Shown in pieces: positions 30,140-39,516 of a stretch of 64,000 nucleotides of DNA. Position 1 is the stretch's first letter, and each line of letters begins with the position of its first letter. A program made the translations under genes and the position numbers. The DNA is taken from NCBI GenBank assembly GCA_020632885.1, contig JACKEQ010000008.1:147049-211048 (forward strand). Direction: 5' to 3'. The DNA comes from Alphaproteobacteria bacterium (lineage in GTDB: Bacteria; Myxococcota_A; UBA796; GCA-2862545). Below the pieces are notes generated by a model. That model saw only the letters and a program-made list of their open reading frames with translations, was not told the DNA's origin and ran no database searches.

Positions 30140-32339
30140 CTACCGGGCGGCCTGGAGCCCGACCATGATCTGGCGGGGCTGCGTGGGGCGCGCGCCGAAG
30201 GGCGCCAGCTCTCGAGCGGATGGGCGTTCGCCAGGTTGTTCACGGTGACGTAGCCCTTCAGCACGTCGTCGAAGGGCACCTGGAGCGACAGGTCCACGAG
30301 CGCCTGGGCGGGGATGTCGAGCTCGGTGAGCGGGCCCTGGCCGGCGCTGTCGCGCATGCCGCTACGCGCGGAGAGGCCGGCCATCAGCTCGAAGCGCGGG
30401 TGCGCGATGCCCGCACGCACGCCGCCCTGGTGCACGGGGACGTAGGGCAGCATGTCGCCGATGGAGACGGTGCCGAACTGCGGGAAGCCCGAGACGAAAC
30501 CCGTGCGGAACGAGCTCATCGAGAGGGTGTACGTGGCGGAGATCGGCAGCGAGAAGGGTCCCGGCAGCAGGATCTGAGCGCCGCCGTCGGCCTCGGCCCC
30601 GTACACCCAGGCCTTCCCGCCGTTGAACTGCTGGTCGATCTGGTCGTCCACGCAGCCGCCGGACAGGGTGCACTGGCCCGTGAGGTTGGAGTAGCGGTTG
30701 AAGTACCCGACCACCTCGCCGTGCAGGTAGGGGTCGCCGAGGCGCACGCCGGCCTCCAGGTTCACGCTGCTCTCGGGCTTCACCTCGGGTGCCTGGCCTG
30801 GCGCGACGGGCGAGAAGCCGCGGTGCACGCCGCCGAACACCTGCACCTCGGGGGTGACCTCGTGGAGGGCCGCGAAGCCCGGCAGGAACGTGGTGCGCCA
30901 GATCGGCTCCTGGTCGTTCTCCGGCTCGAGGAAGTGGTGGTAGGTGGTGCGGATGGTCTCGGAGCGCACGCCCGGGAGCAGGTGGAGCCCGCCGATCTGC
31001 AGGTCCTCGTGGATGTGGGCCGCCACTGCGAGGGCCGTGCCGCGCGTGTTCAGCGCGTACTCCTCGGGCCCGGCCTTCACGAGCACGCCGTCCACCATGT
31101 CGTGGTCGGTCTCCGTGTGCACGCGGTCGGCGATGTCGCCGTGCACGCGCACCCCGCCCTCGAGCTGGCTGTCGAAGGCATCCGTCCTCTTGCGCCAGCG
31201 GGCCGTCGACACCACGCCGAACGACTGGAACGTGCGGTGGTTCGTGCCCATCCGGATGCGCTGACCGGGCTCGGTGGAGTCGGCCTCCCCGCGCAGGATG
31301 TCGAGGTAGATCGAGCTCGCGCCGGCGTCGGGGCCCTGGAGGAGGGCGTGCATGTCGCGGCTGTCGGCGAAGCCGTTCACCTTGGTCCACGTGCGGTCGA
31401 GCCAGTGGTGGTAGGCCACGGTCTTCAGGCGGAACGCGCCCACGTCGAGCTGGTGGGTGAGCTCGATCTGCGTGCGGTTCCACTGCATCTGGCCGTTCTG
31501 GGAGGCCCGGTAGCGGCGGTAGGGGTTCTCGGCGAAGTCGTCGACGTGCAGGCCCAGGTAGGTCTCGTGGGAGAGCTCGTGGCCCCAGCCGAGCTTGAGG
31601 AGCAGGGCGTTGCGCGTGGTGCGGGCGGGGTCGCTCGCGATGCGGCCCTTCAGCATGACGTCCGTGCGTGCGAAGCCCGTGGGCCCGCCGCCGTCGAGCT
31701 GCTTGAAGCCCGAGGTGCGCAGGTGGGCGATCTCGGCGAGCACGCCGCCGCGCTTGCCGCCCGTCCCGGCCCACACGTGGAGGCGCGCCGTGTCGCGGAG
31801 GCCGGCGGCCAGATCGACCTGGCCGTGCGAGCCGTCCGTGGGCACGGGCCGTGTGAGCAGGTTGATGGCGCCGCCGACCGTCTGCGGGCCGTGCTGGGTG
31901 GACGCAGCGCCCTTGAACACCTCCACGCCCGCGATCCGCATGGGCATCGGGAAGTAGTAGGCCGCGGGACCCGCGTAGGGTGCGGGCACCAGGGGAACGC
32001 CGTCCTCCAGGAGGGTGACCTTCGCGCTGCGGTCCGAGTTGGCCCCGCGCATGCCGATGTTCGGACGCAGGCCGTACCCGTCCTCGCCGCGCACGTAGAC
32101 CCCGGGGTCTGCGCGAGCACCCGGCCGATGTCGTCGTTGTGCCAGGCCTGGATCTCCTCCTCGCCGATCACGTGGGCGCTGCCGGCCACCCGGGGGGTTC
32201 CGTCGGGTTGGTAGACGATCACGGTGTTGTCGTCGTCCACCAGGGTGTCGTCGTCGTCCGCGGGCGGATCGGCGAGCGCCCCCGTGGAGACGAGGACGAA
32301 GGGGAGGATCCGAGACAGTCGGGCGAGCGGGCGCGGCAT
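30140..32339 (-). CDS. TonB-dependent outer-membrane receptor, FecA-like (two frameshifts)
   Basis: Outer-membrane beta-barrel that takes up ferric siderophores or ferric citrate using TonB energy. The start is ATG 32339 with a signal ending TGALA. The plug domain has QTPGVYVRGEDGYGLRPN, NIGMRGANSDRS and GVEVFKGAASTQHGPQTVGG, close to FecA-type receptors. One frameshift lies near 32110 in a GGGG run and another near 30200; adding one base at each gives a complete plug and ends the barrel as RPFGARPTQPRQIMVGLQ before TAG at 30140-30142. About 733 residues, normal for the family. A Fur-like palindrome lies 25 bases upstream. No FecIR-type regulators are seen nearby. Confidence 0.9.
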
Positions 32340-32364
32340 GGGGTCTCCGTGGGCCTCCCGTTGT

Positions 32365-32383
32365 ATTGGAAATGAAATCCAAT
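32365..32383. promoter_or_regulatory. Possible Fur box upstream of the FecA-like receptor
   Basis: ATTGGAAATGAAATCCAAT is a 19-base imperfect palindrome (six-base arms ATTGGA/TCCAAT) and the most AT-rich spot in this GC-rich region. It lies 25 bases before the receptor start and 80 before the aldolase start, where an iron-response repressor would act. The length matches a Fur operator, but the sequence is far from the E. coli consensus, so this is a suggestion. Confidence 0.4.
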
Positions 32384-32463
32384 TTCAATAGGGACGTGCG
32401 GCCCATGGACGTGGCGCGCGGACCTGTGTCCGGGTAGCTGGCGTCCAATCCCAGGAGAACGAC

Positions 32464-33534
32464 ATGCCCGACGTGCGACCCGGAGTGGTGACTGGCGCGG
32501 CCTACCAGGCCGTCATCGATGCAGCGAAGGCCGGGGGCTACGCGCTCCCCGCCGTGAACGTGGTGGGCACCAACAGCGTGAACGCGGTGCTCGAGGCCGC
32601 CGCGGCCGCGAAGTCCGACGTGATCCTGCAGCTCTCCAACGGCGGCGCCGAGTTCTTCGCTGGCCAGGGCTACCCCGACAAGCACGAGGCCCGCGTGCTG
32701 GGTGCCGTCTCCTGCGCGCACCACGTGCATCTCCTGGCCGAGCGCTACGGTATCTGCGTCGCGCTCCACACCGACCACGCGAACAAGGCGCTGATCCCGT
32801 GGGTCGAGGCTCTGGTGGGCCACAGCGAGCGTCACTTCGAGCGCACCGGCCAGCCGCTGTTCTCGTCGCACATGCTCGACCTCTCCGAGGAGACGCTCGA
32901 CGACAACATCGCGCTCTCCAAGGCGATGCTCGAGCGGATGGCGAAGCTCGGCATGAGCCTCGAGATCGAGCTCGGCGTGACGGGCGGCGAAGAGGATGGT
33001 GTGGGGCACGAGCTCGAGGAGGGGGCCGACAACAGCCACCTCTACACCCAGCCCGAGGACGTGCTGAAGGCCTACGAGGCCCTCGCCCCCATCGGCCATT
33101 TCTCGGTGGCCGCGAGCTTCGGCAACGTGCACGGCGTGTACAAGCCCGGCAACGTGCAGCTCCGGCCGGAGATCCTCCGCAACAGCCAGGCGCTCGTGGA
33201 GTCGACCCACGGCACCGCGAAGAACCCGCTGCACCTCGTGTTCCATGGCGGCTCGGGCAGCGACCCCGAGAAGATCGCGGAGGCCGTGCGGTACGGCGTG
33301 TTCAAGATGAACATCGACACCGACACCCAGTTCGCGTTCGCCGAGACCGTGGGTGCCTACGTGTTCGCCAACGAGCGGGCGTTCCGCTTCCAGCTCGATC
33401 CCGACGACGGCAAGCCGTACAAGAAGGTCTACGACCCGCGGAAGTGGCTGCGCAAGGGCGAGCAGGGCATCGTGAAGCGCCTCCAGCAGGCCTTCGAGGA
33501 CCTCGGCGCCGTGGGCCGTTCGGTCTGCGCGTGA
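32464..33534 (+). CDS. fbaA: Class II fructose-bisphosphate aldolase
   Basis: Zinc-dependent glycolytic and gluconeogenic enzyme that splits fructose 1,6-bisphosphate to dihydroxyacetone phosphate and glyceraldehyde 3-phosphate. It is of the E. coli FbaA type, 356 residues. The zinc and catalytic residues are visible: HTDHA (about 102), the EIELGVTGGEEDGV loop, GNVHGVY, FHGGSGS (about 260) and KMNIDTDTQ, the phosphate-binding turn. ATG start with CAGGAGAACGAC before it. Cytosolic, constitutive housekeeping gene. It is divergent from the TonB receptor. Confidence 0.97.
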   Translation: MPDVRPGVVTGAAYQAVIDAAKAGGYALPAVNVVGTNSVNAVLEAAAAAKSDVILQLSNGGAEFFAGQGYPDKHEARVLGAVSCAHHVHLLAERYGICVALHTDHANKALIPWVEALVGHSERHFERTGQPLFSSHMLDLSEETLDDNIALSKAMLERMAKLGMSLEIELGVTGGEEDGVGHELEEGADNSHLYTQPEDVLKAYEALAPIGHFSVAASFGNVHGVYKPGNVQLRPEILRNSQALVESTHGTAKNPLHLVFHGGSGSDPEKIAEAVRYGVFKMNIDTDTQFAFAETVGAYVFANERAFRFQLDPDDGKPYKKVYDPRKWLRKGEQGIVKRLQQAFEDLGAVGRSVCA

Positions 33535-33537
33535 GCC

Positions 33538-34110
33538 TCAGGGCCTGAAGGTCAGGCCCACGAGGAGCCCCGCGCCAGCGACGCTGCGCGCGCCCCGTCC
33601 GAACCACCCGCTGCTGTCGAGGTCACGGCGGGTGGGGGGCGGGAGCCTGCCTTCGAGCCGCAGGCGCAGGGCGGCGGTGAGCGCGAAGGAGGGGGCCACC
33701 GTGAGGACGCCGGCGAACCGGTGCTCCGGTGCGTACTCCGGGGGCAATGGGGGCCAGACCATCTGGAGGGTGGTGTAGTCCCAGCCCCAGCGGGCGTAGA
33801 CGAGTCCGGCGGCGACATCGACGTCGAAGCCCTCGCGGGGGATCCGCACCCCTGCTCTCAGCTCGAAGCGATCGACGTTGCTGATGTAGGTGCCGGCTAC
33901 GGTCTGGTGGATGCCCTGCAGGCCCAGGAACAGGGGCCCTGGTAGGTCCAGGTGCACCATGGCGTGCGCAACGGACTCCCGGGTGATCGGTGTGCCGGGT
34001 CGGCGATTCACGGGTGCCAGGAAGAAGGCGGAGCCCGCGCCGATCTCCAGCCCGGGGGGGCGGCGGAGGGACGGCGTCGGGGCAGCGAGGGCGAGGGCGA
34101 CGAGGAGCAT
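33538..34110 (-). CDS. Probable outer-membrane or periplasmic beta protein
   Basis: I start at ATG 34110; the open frame reaches 34281 but the extra part is non-coding in character. The first residues MLLVALALAAPTPS form a signal peptide. The remaining 175 residues alternate short strands rich in Gly, aromatic and Val residues (LEIGAGSAFFLAP, FELRAGVRI, DVAAGLVYARWGWDYTTLQ, AGAGLLVGLTF), which fits an eight-strand barrel. It ends TFRP, without the usual final Phe. Unknown family. It converges with fbaA, three bases apart. Confidence 0.62.
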   Translation of the reverse strand: MLLVALALAAPTPSLRRPPGLEIGAGSAFFLAPVNRRPGTPITRESVAHAMVHLDLPGPLFLGLQGIHQTVAGTYISNVDRFELRAGVRIPREGFDVDVAAGLVYARWGWDYTTLQMVWPPLPPEYAPEHRFAGVLTVAPSFALTAALRLRLEGRLPPPTRRDLDSSGWFGRGARSVAGAGLLVGLTFRP

Positions 34111-34648
34111 CCGCCAAGCGTACGTGCTCGCCGGCGAGCCCGCCGGTCGATCTGGTGGGGGGCCCTCGTGGAAGCCCGATCGGGCCGTGCTCGACGCCAG
34201 GAGCCCGGGCCAGGCGGCCGCGGGCGTCGCGGTCGTGCAGGCGCCGTGCTGCCGCAGGGAGGCGGTACGCCCGCCGCCCACGACAGGGTGGATGGTCCCG
34301 TCAGGCGCGTTGGCGGGACGTGGCCTGCGTGGGTGCCGGGCCGAGACGGGCGGAGCGGCGGTGCGACGGGGTTGGAGTGCTCGGGGTACGGCGGAGGGTG
34401 GACCCGGACTGGGTACGGTCGGACGGTCCCGCCCGTCTGGGCCAACGTGCGCCCGAGCTTCGCACGACAGCCGGGGGATGACGTCCTGGAGGGAGTGCCG
34501 GGGCGGGGTAGACGACCGGAGCGGCGGTGCGACAGGGGTTGGAGTGCTGTGGGCACGCCGGAGGGTAGACCCGGACTGGGGCGCTGCTTCACGGACGACC
34601 GGACGGTTCCGCCCGTCTGGGGCGAAACCTGCCCGGGAGCTCAGCTCA

Positions 34649-34670
34649 GGGGGGCCTGTGACGGCCCCCC
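34649..34670. terminator. Strong GC hairpin
   Basis: GGGGGGCC and GGCCCCCC form an eight-base-pair perfect stem around the six-base loop TGTGAC. There is no T tract, so it may not be a classical terminator, but it would block or pause transcription from either side of the repeat region. Confidence 0.5.
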
Positions 34671-34924
34671 TCCGCCTCCCCCCGCCCCGCCGCTACGCTG
34701 AGCCCGGCCGAGCGAAGCTCGGTCCGGCCTCTGGCGTGCCATCGGCCGTGCGCAACCTGGGGCGGGTCGGGCAGGAGGAGCAGGGCACGGCGCACGACCG
34801 AGGCCGCGTCGTGGCCGCGCCCATTGGGCGCCCGACGTGTCGCACGTCGGGGCGGGGATGACGCCGTGGGCGGAGTGCCGGGGCGAGCTGGGCGCCCACC
34901 GGCGGCCCGCGTCGTCCGGGATTC

Positions 34925-36503
34925 CGGCTGTCCGTCCACGGGCGTACGCCAACGTCACCATCCCCATCGACCTCCGCCTCACGCACTCCCTCGTCGACCC
35001 GGCACAAACCCCCCGTCAGGACCCGGGCGTGAGGCCCAGCAGTCACAAGCTCGAAGGCGCAGGCAGACTCGCGCACGAGGGCCCACCCGCCGTCTCCGCC
35101 CCTCCGAACCCCCTCGTGCGCGACACGGGTCACTCGACAGGACGACGATTTCGCTTCGCGAAACCCTTCGCCTGTCGAGGCCGCCCGCGCCGAGGGCCGG
35201 CAAGGCCGCCTCAGCGGCCGCGCAGCGACCGGAGGGAGCGGAGGTGATCAGCTCCCCGCCGGGAGGCCGTCCGTCCACGCACGCCTCCGGAACGCCGGGA
35301 AGTCCGACCCTTCCACACCCGCCCATCCGAGAATCCCGAGCAATCCGCTGTCCGTCCACGCGCGTACACGGCCTTCCACCCGTCGACGACCTCCGCCTCG
35401 ACCCCTACCTGACCGACCCGGCACACAACCCCCCTTCGTCAGGACCCGGGCGTGGAGCCCAGCAGAAACAAGCTCGAAGGCGCAGGCAGACTCGCGCACG
35501 AGGGTCCACCCGCCGTCTCCGTCCCTCCGAACCCCCTCGTGCGCGATATGCCGCCCGCCCGCGCCGCGCGTACACCGCCTTCCACCCGTCGACGACCTCC
35601 CCGCAAGGACCCGCACACCCCCCTCAGCAGCCGCGCAGCAGACGGAGGGAGCGGAGTAAACTCGACAGGACGACGATTTCGCTTCGCGATACCCTCCGCC
35701 GGGAGGCCGTCCGCCCACGCACGCCTCCGGAACGCCGAGAAGTCCGACCCTTCCACACCCGCCCATCCGAGAATCCCGAGCAGTCCGCTGTCCGTCCACG
35801 CGCGTACGACGGCCTTCCACCCGTCACCTCCCCGAGAACCCCTTCGTCAGCACCCGCGCGTGGAGCCCAGCCGCAACAAGCTCGAAGGCGCAGGCAGACT
35901 CGCGCGCGAGGGTCCCACGCGCCCACGCCGACTTCCGTGACCCCTCGTGCGCGATATGCCGACCGCGCCAAGGGCCGGCAAGGCCGCCTCAGCGGCCGCG
36001 CAGCGACCGGAGGGAGCGGAGTGATCAGCTCCCCGCCGGGAGGCCGTCCGCCCACGCACCCTTCCGGAAGGCCGGGAAGTCCGACCCTCCCACACCCGCC
36101 CATCCGAGAATCCTGGGCAGTCCGCTGTCCGTCCACGCGCGTACCCGAACGCCACCATCCTCGACGACCTCCGCCTCCACCCCCACCTGACCGACCCGGC
36201 AAAGAACCGCGTCATCAGGACCCGGGCCTGGCGCCCAGCAGCAACAAGCTCGAAGGCGCAGGCAGACTCGCGCACGAGGGTCCACCCGCCGTCTCCGTCT
36301 CTCCGAACCCCCTCGTGCGCGACACGGGTCACTCGACAGGACGACGATTTCGCTTCGCGAAACCCTTCGCCTGTCGAGGCCGACCGCGCCGAGGGCCGGC
36401 GAGGCCGCCTCAGCGGCCGCGCAGCGACCGGAGGGAAGTCCGACCCTTCCACACCCGCCCATCCGAGAATCCCGAGCAGTCCGCTGTCCGTCCACGCGCG
36501 TAC
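34925..36503 (+). repeat. Four-unit modular repeat array with hairpins
   Basis: Boundary copies start at 34927, 35347, 35787, 36124 and 36483. Hairpin A has arms TCGCGCACGAGGG and CCCTCGTGCGCGA (35069-35081 with 35111-35123, again at 35492/35534 and 36269 onward; degenerate in the third unit). Hairpin B is CTCGACAGG with CCTGTCGAG around the inner perfect stem TTTCGC-TTC-GCGAAA (35133-35179 and near 36335-36380; partial near 35660). A block GCCTCAGCGGCCGCGCAGCG occurs in three units. Each unit ends with CACCCGCCCATCCGAGAATC before the next boundary. Spacing is unequal, so it is not CRISPR. It ends 31 bases before coaA. Confidence 0.85.
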
Positions 36504-36534
36504 CGTCACGCCCGGGCGCCGGTTACCCGCTCGG

Positions 36535-37446
36535 ATGGATCCTTTCGTCCGCATCCCCCGCGAGGACTGGGCCCCCCTGGCCACCTGGCAGACCCGCCCG
36601 CTCTCCGAGGCCGAGGTCGCCCGCCTGCAGGGGGTCGTCGACAAGCTCGACATCCCCGAGATCGAGGCCGTCTACCTGCCGCTCGCCAGGCTTCTGCGCC
36701 TCCGGATCGACGCCGCACGCAAGCTCGCCCGCGAGACCGCCGAGTTCCTCGGACACGAGCGCCACCGGGTGCCCTTCGTCATCGGGCTCGCCGGCAGCGT
36801 CGCCGTCGGGAAGTCCACCGCCGCTCGCGTGCTCGGCTGCCTGCTCGAGCGCGGACGGCCGGCGCTCACGGTGGCCCGCGTGACCACCGACGGCTTCCTG
36901 TACCCCAACGCGGAGCTCGAGCGCCGAGGCATCCTGCGCCGCAAGGGCTTCCCCGAGAGCTACGATCAGCGCGGCCTGCTCGGGTTCGTCGCTGCCCTGA
37001 AGTCCGGCGAGCCCCGCGTCACGGCCCCCGTGTACTCCCACCAGCACTACGACGTCGTGCCCGGCGAGGAGCTCGTGCTGGAACAGCCCGACGTGGCGAT
37101 CATCGAGGGTCTCAACGTGCTCCAGTCGGGCACGACCGGCGTGTTCGTGTCGGACTTCTTCGACTTCTCGCTCTACGTCGACGCCGACATCGCCGACCTG
37201 CGCGCCTGGTACGTCGCGCGGTTCGAGCGCCTGCGGCGCACCGCCTTCCAGGACCCCGACGACCACTTCCACCGGTTCGCCCACCTCACCGACGACGAGG
37301 CCCGGGCCGTCGCGCTGTCCTACTGGACCGAGATCAACGAGGTGAACCTGCGCGAGAACATCCTCGGCACCCGCGAGCGTGCAGACCTGATCCTCGAGAA
37401 GGGCCCCGACCACACGATCCGCGAGGTCCGGCTCCGCAAGGCCTAG
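36535..37446 (+). CDS. coaA: Pantothenate kinase, type I
   Basis: Phosphorylates pantothenate with ATP, the first and regulated step of coenzyme A synthesis. Length 303 residues, as in the E. coli type. Walker A is GSVAVGKST (about 87), followed by VTTDGFLYPN, the substrate Asp motif, then KGFPESYD, YSHQHYDVV, and IIEGLNVLQ. The late DFFDFSLYVDAD and RYW-like SYWTEINEVNL segments match the family. Feedback inhibition by CoA is usual for this type. ATG start; no clear ribosome-binding site, as the repeat array ends just upstream. Its stop overlaps the convergent lipoprotein gene by four bases. Confidence 0.96.
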   Translation: MDPFVRIPREDWAPLATWQTRPLSEAEVARLQGVVDKLDIPEIEAVYLPLARLLRLRIDAARKLARETAEFLGHERHRVPFVIGLAGSVAVGKSTAARVLGCLLERGRPALTVARVTTDGFLYPNAELERRGILRRKGFPESYDQRGLLGFVAALKSGEPRVTAPVYSHQHYDVVPGEELVLEQPDVAIIEGLNVLQSGTTGVFVSDFFDFSLYVDADIADLRAWYVARFERLRRTAFQDPDDHFHRFAHLTDDEARAVALSYWTEINEVNLRENILGTRERADLILEKGPDHTIREVRLRKA

Positions 37447-38009
37447 AACAGGCCCGCGAACGCGGGTCCGCAGTGGTCCTCGTCCCACGGGAGGCCCGGC
37501 CGGAGGGGGTCCTCCAGCACCCCCGACGTGGACCGCTCGACCAGATCGAGCTCGAGCCGCACGAAGACGTCCGTCTCGCACACCCGATCGCGCGGGACAC
37601 CTGGCGGGAAGATCACGGTGCAGGCCTCGTCGGCCGCGATCTGGAGCACCGCGGACGTCCCGTCCACCTCCACGAACGCCTGCCCCCCGAGGAGCTGCCA
37701 GCCACGGTCGGCGTACCGACACACCTGGCGCCGGGTGACCTCCTGGAGAGCGAGGTCGGGGATGTCGGCGAAGCCCTGGTCGTCGTGGAGCGTGAGGTCG
37801 CAGAGACCCCGGACCTCGAGCCAGGTGTACGGCGCGCACGACGTGTCCGCCGCTTCGGCCGTGTAGGCCAGGAGCCGCGCGCTGCCCGCCACACCCTCGT
37901 CGTCGTGGGTGAGCAGGGCGTCGTAGGTGTAGGGGTCTGGCGCGCGGACGAACGGACCCTCGCCCGCGCATGCGGCGGCCAGGAGGGCGATGCTCGCGGC
38001 GCGGGACAT
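37443..38009 (-). CDS. Hypothetical lipoprotein
   Basis: A 188-residue lipoprotein: signal MSRAASIALLAAACAG, lipobox AAAC. The start is ATG 38009; the open frame continues upstream without initiation signals. The mature part has six further cysteines (TSCAPYT, GLCDLTL, QVCRYAD, EACTVIF, RVCETDV, DHCGPAF), so several disulfides are likely in an oxidising compartment. No motif that I recognise. Transcribed towards coaA. Confidence 0.72.
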   Translation of the reverse strand: MSRAASIALLAAACAGEGPFVRAPDPYTYDALLTHDDEGVAGSARLLAYTAEAADTSCAPYTWLEVRGLCDLTLHDDQGFADIPDLALQEVTRRQVCRYADRGWQLLGGQAFVEVDGTSAVLQIAADEACTVIFPPGVPRDRVCETDVFVRLELDLVERSTSGVLEDPLRPGLPWDEDHCGPAFAGLF

Positions 38010-38127
38010 GGCGGCCCGTAAATCCGTCGGCCCCGGTCCGCAAAGACTCTTGGAGAATGGGCGATCCCCGGGGGTTGGCCATCGCGGTGCCAGGTGGTAG
38101 CCTGCGGGTGCAGCTGGGAGTCCCGCT

Positions 38128-39456
38128 TTGTCTTTGTTCGTCCTTGCCCTGTTCGCCTGTACGCCCGACACCCCCCCGCCGGCCCCCACCGCCGACGACA
38201 CCGGCACGCCCGAGGAGCCACCGCCCGTCGAGCAGCCCGCAGGGTTCCTCACCGGCGAGCTCTGCCTCGTGCGCACGGTCTTCGAGACGAGCTGCACCAC
38301 CGGTTGCCACTCGTCCATCGTGGCCGGCGGCGGGCTCGACCTGCAGACGAACCCGTGGGCCGCGCTGGTGAACCGTCCGTCCGGCACCCCCGGCGCGCCG
38401 CAGCTCGTGGTGCCCGGAGACAGCCTGGGCTCCTTCCTGTTCCTGAAGATGGGCAACTTCCTCGAGGCCAACCAGGGCGAGGTCATGCCGCCCCAGGGTC
38501 AGCTCGGCGGCGCCGCCCTCCAGGTGGTGAAGGACTGGATCGACAACGGCGCGGCGAACGACTGCGACATCTCGCCCCCCGGCGGCGATCCGCCGCCTCC
38601 GCCGCCTCCGCCTCCGCCGCCGGACCCCGATCCCGATCCGGACCCCGATCCGCAGCCCACGGATCCCGATCCGCAGCCCACGGATCCCGATCCGCCCCCG
38701 CCCACCAGCCCGCACCCGGTCGGCTACTCGTCGCCCGATCAGCACGGCGTGGCCGCGAACCTCCAGCTCGACGGCGACTGCCGGAGCTGCCATGGCGCCA
38801 ACTTCGAGGGCGGCACAGGCATGAGCTGCGACACGTGCCACCAGGTGGGCTGGCGCACGGACTGCACGTTCTGCCACGGCGGCCAGGACAACCAGAGCGG
38901 CGCCCCGCCGCAGGACGTCGACGGCACCACGGCGCCGAACCTCATCTCGTTCCCCGATCACACCGCCCACATCCAGGCGGGCTACGGGTGCTCCGAGTGC
39001 CACTACACGCCCACGGACTACCTCACCAACGGGCACGTGTTCGGTGACGTCACGCCCGGCTACGGCGAGGTGAACTACGCCGCGGGCCTCTCGTACCAGG
39101 CCACGTACTTCCTGGGCACGTGCTCCAACGCGTACTGCCACGGCAACGGCCAGGGTCCGAACGGCACTGTCACCGCGGGCTCCGGTCCGGTGGGCTGCGC
39201 GAGCTGTCACTACAACCAGAACAGCACGCCCGCCGAGTGGAACCAGATGTCGGGTCGCCACCGCCTCCACCTCCAGGAGAACGGCGTCACCTGCTCCAAC
39301 TGCCACGCGAGCACCGTGGACGCCGCGGGCCAGATCGTGGGCGCCGCGTACCACCTGAATGGCACCCCGGATGTCGCCAGTGTGGACATCACCATCGTGG
39401 GCACCACGTGCGACGGCGCGTGCCACGGGTTCAACCACAACAACCGCGGTTGGTGA
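38128..39456 (+). CDS. Multihaem c-type cytochrome lipoprotein, GSU CxxxCH type
   Basis: A 442-residue lipoprotein (signal ending ALFAC). Residues 40-145 form a cytochrome-like domain with one CTTGCH motif. A Pro/Asp linker at about 150-195 (repeated PD and QPTDPD units) separates it from a haem-rich domain with CRSCH, CDTCH, CTFCH, CSECH, CSNAYCH, CASCH, CSNCH and CDGACH. The mixed CxxCH, CxxxCH and CxxxxCH spacing is the hallmark of the Geobacter-type family. It probably carries electrons in the periplasm or at the outer surface. The start TTG at 38128 follows GGGAG. Proline runs appear in an otherwise ordinary gene; GC is unchanged. Confidence 0.88.
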   Translation: MSLFVLALFACTPDTPPPAPTADDTGTPEEPPPVEQPAGFLTGELCLVRTVFETSCTTGCHSSIVAGGGLDLQTNPWAALVNRPSGTPGAPQLVVPGDSLGSFLFLKMGNFLEANQGEVMPPQGQLGGAALQVVKDWIDNGAANDCDISPPGGDPPPPPPPPPPPDPDPDPDPDPQPTDPDPQPTDPDPPPPTSPHPVGYSSPDQHGVAANLQLDGDCRSCHGANFEGGTGMSCDTCHQVGWRTDCTFCHGGQDNQSGAPPQDVDGTTAPNLISFPDHTAHIQAGYGCSECHYTPTDYLTNGHVFGDVTPGYGEVNYAAGLSYQATYFLGTCSNAYCHGNGQGPNGTVTAGSGPVGCASCHYNQNSTPAEWNQMSGRHRLHLQENGVTCSNCHASTVDAAGQIVGAAYHLNGTPDVASVDITIVGTTCDGACHGFNHNNRGW

Positions 39457-39516
39457 TCGCAGCGCTCGCAATCGGCGGGCAGGGTTGTAGAATCCCGCGA
39501 ACGTGAGGTCCCACGC

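Larger units (their letters stand above)
34111..36534. repeat. 2.4-kb gene-free region with two families of long repeats
   Basis: No convincing gene: open frames here are long only because the sequence is GC-rich, and they lack ribosome-binding sites and continuous composition. The left part (34350-34890) has two to three degenerate direct copies of a module containing GAGCGGCGGTGCGACGGGG, GGACCCGGACTGGG and CCCGCCCGTCTGGG. The right part (34925-36503) contains four imperfect units of 337-440 bases bounded by five copies of CTGTCCGTCCACGCGCGTAC. Each unit mixes the same sub-blocks, two of which are inverted repeats. Confidence 0.85.

Noticed and set aside
30076..33246. N-terminal extension of the TonB receptor to 1056 residues
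   Set aside because: The extra part is antisense to the fructose-bisphosphate aldolase gene and appears because of a frame break in the receptor. The true start with signal peptide is at 32339.
34925..36503. CRISPR array
   Set aside because: Units are hundreds of bases long, spacing is unequal and sub-blocks rather than unique spacers fill the gaps. No cas gene is seen.
34824..38021. A 1065-residue plus-strand protein through the repeats and coaA
   Set aside because: A GC-rich open frame with Arg/Pro/Ser composition that runs across four repeat units and antisense or out of frame to coaA and the next lipoprotein gene. No start signal.
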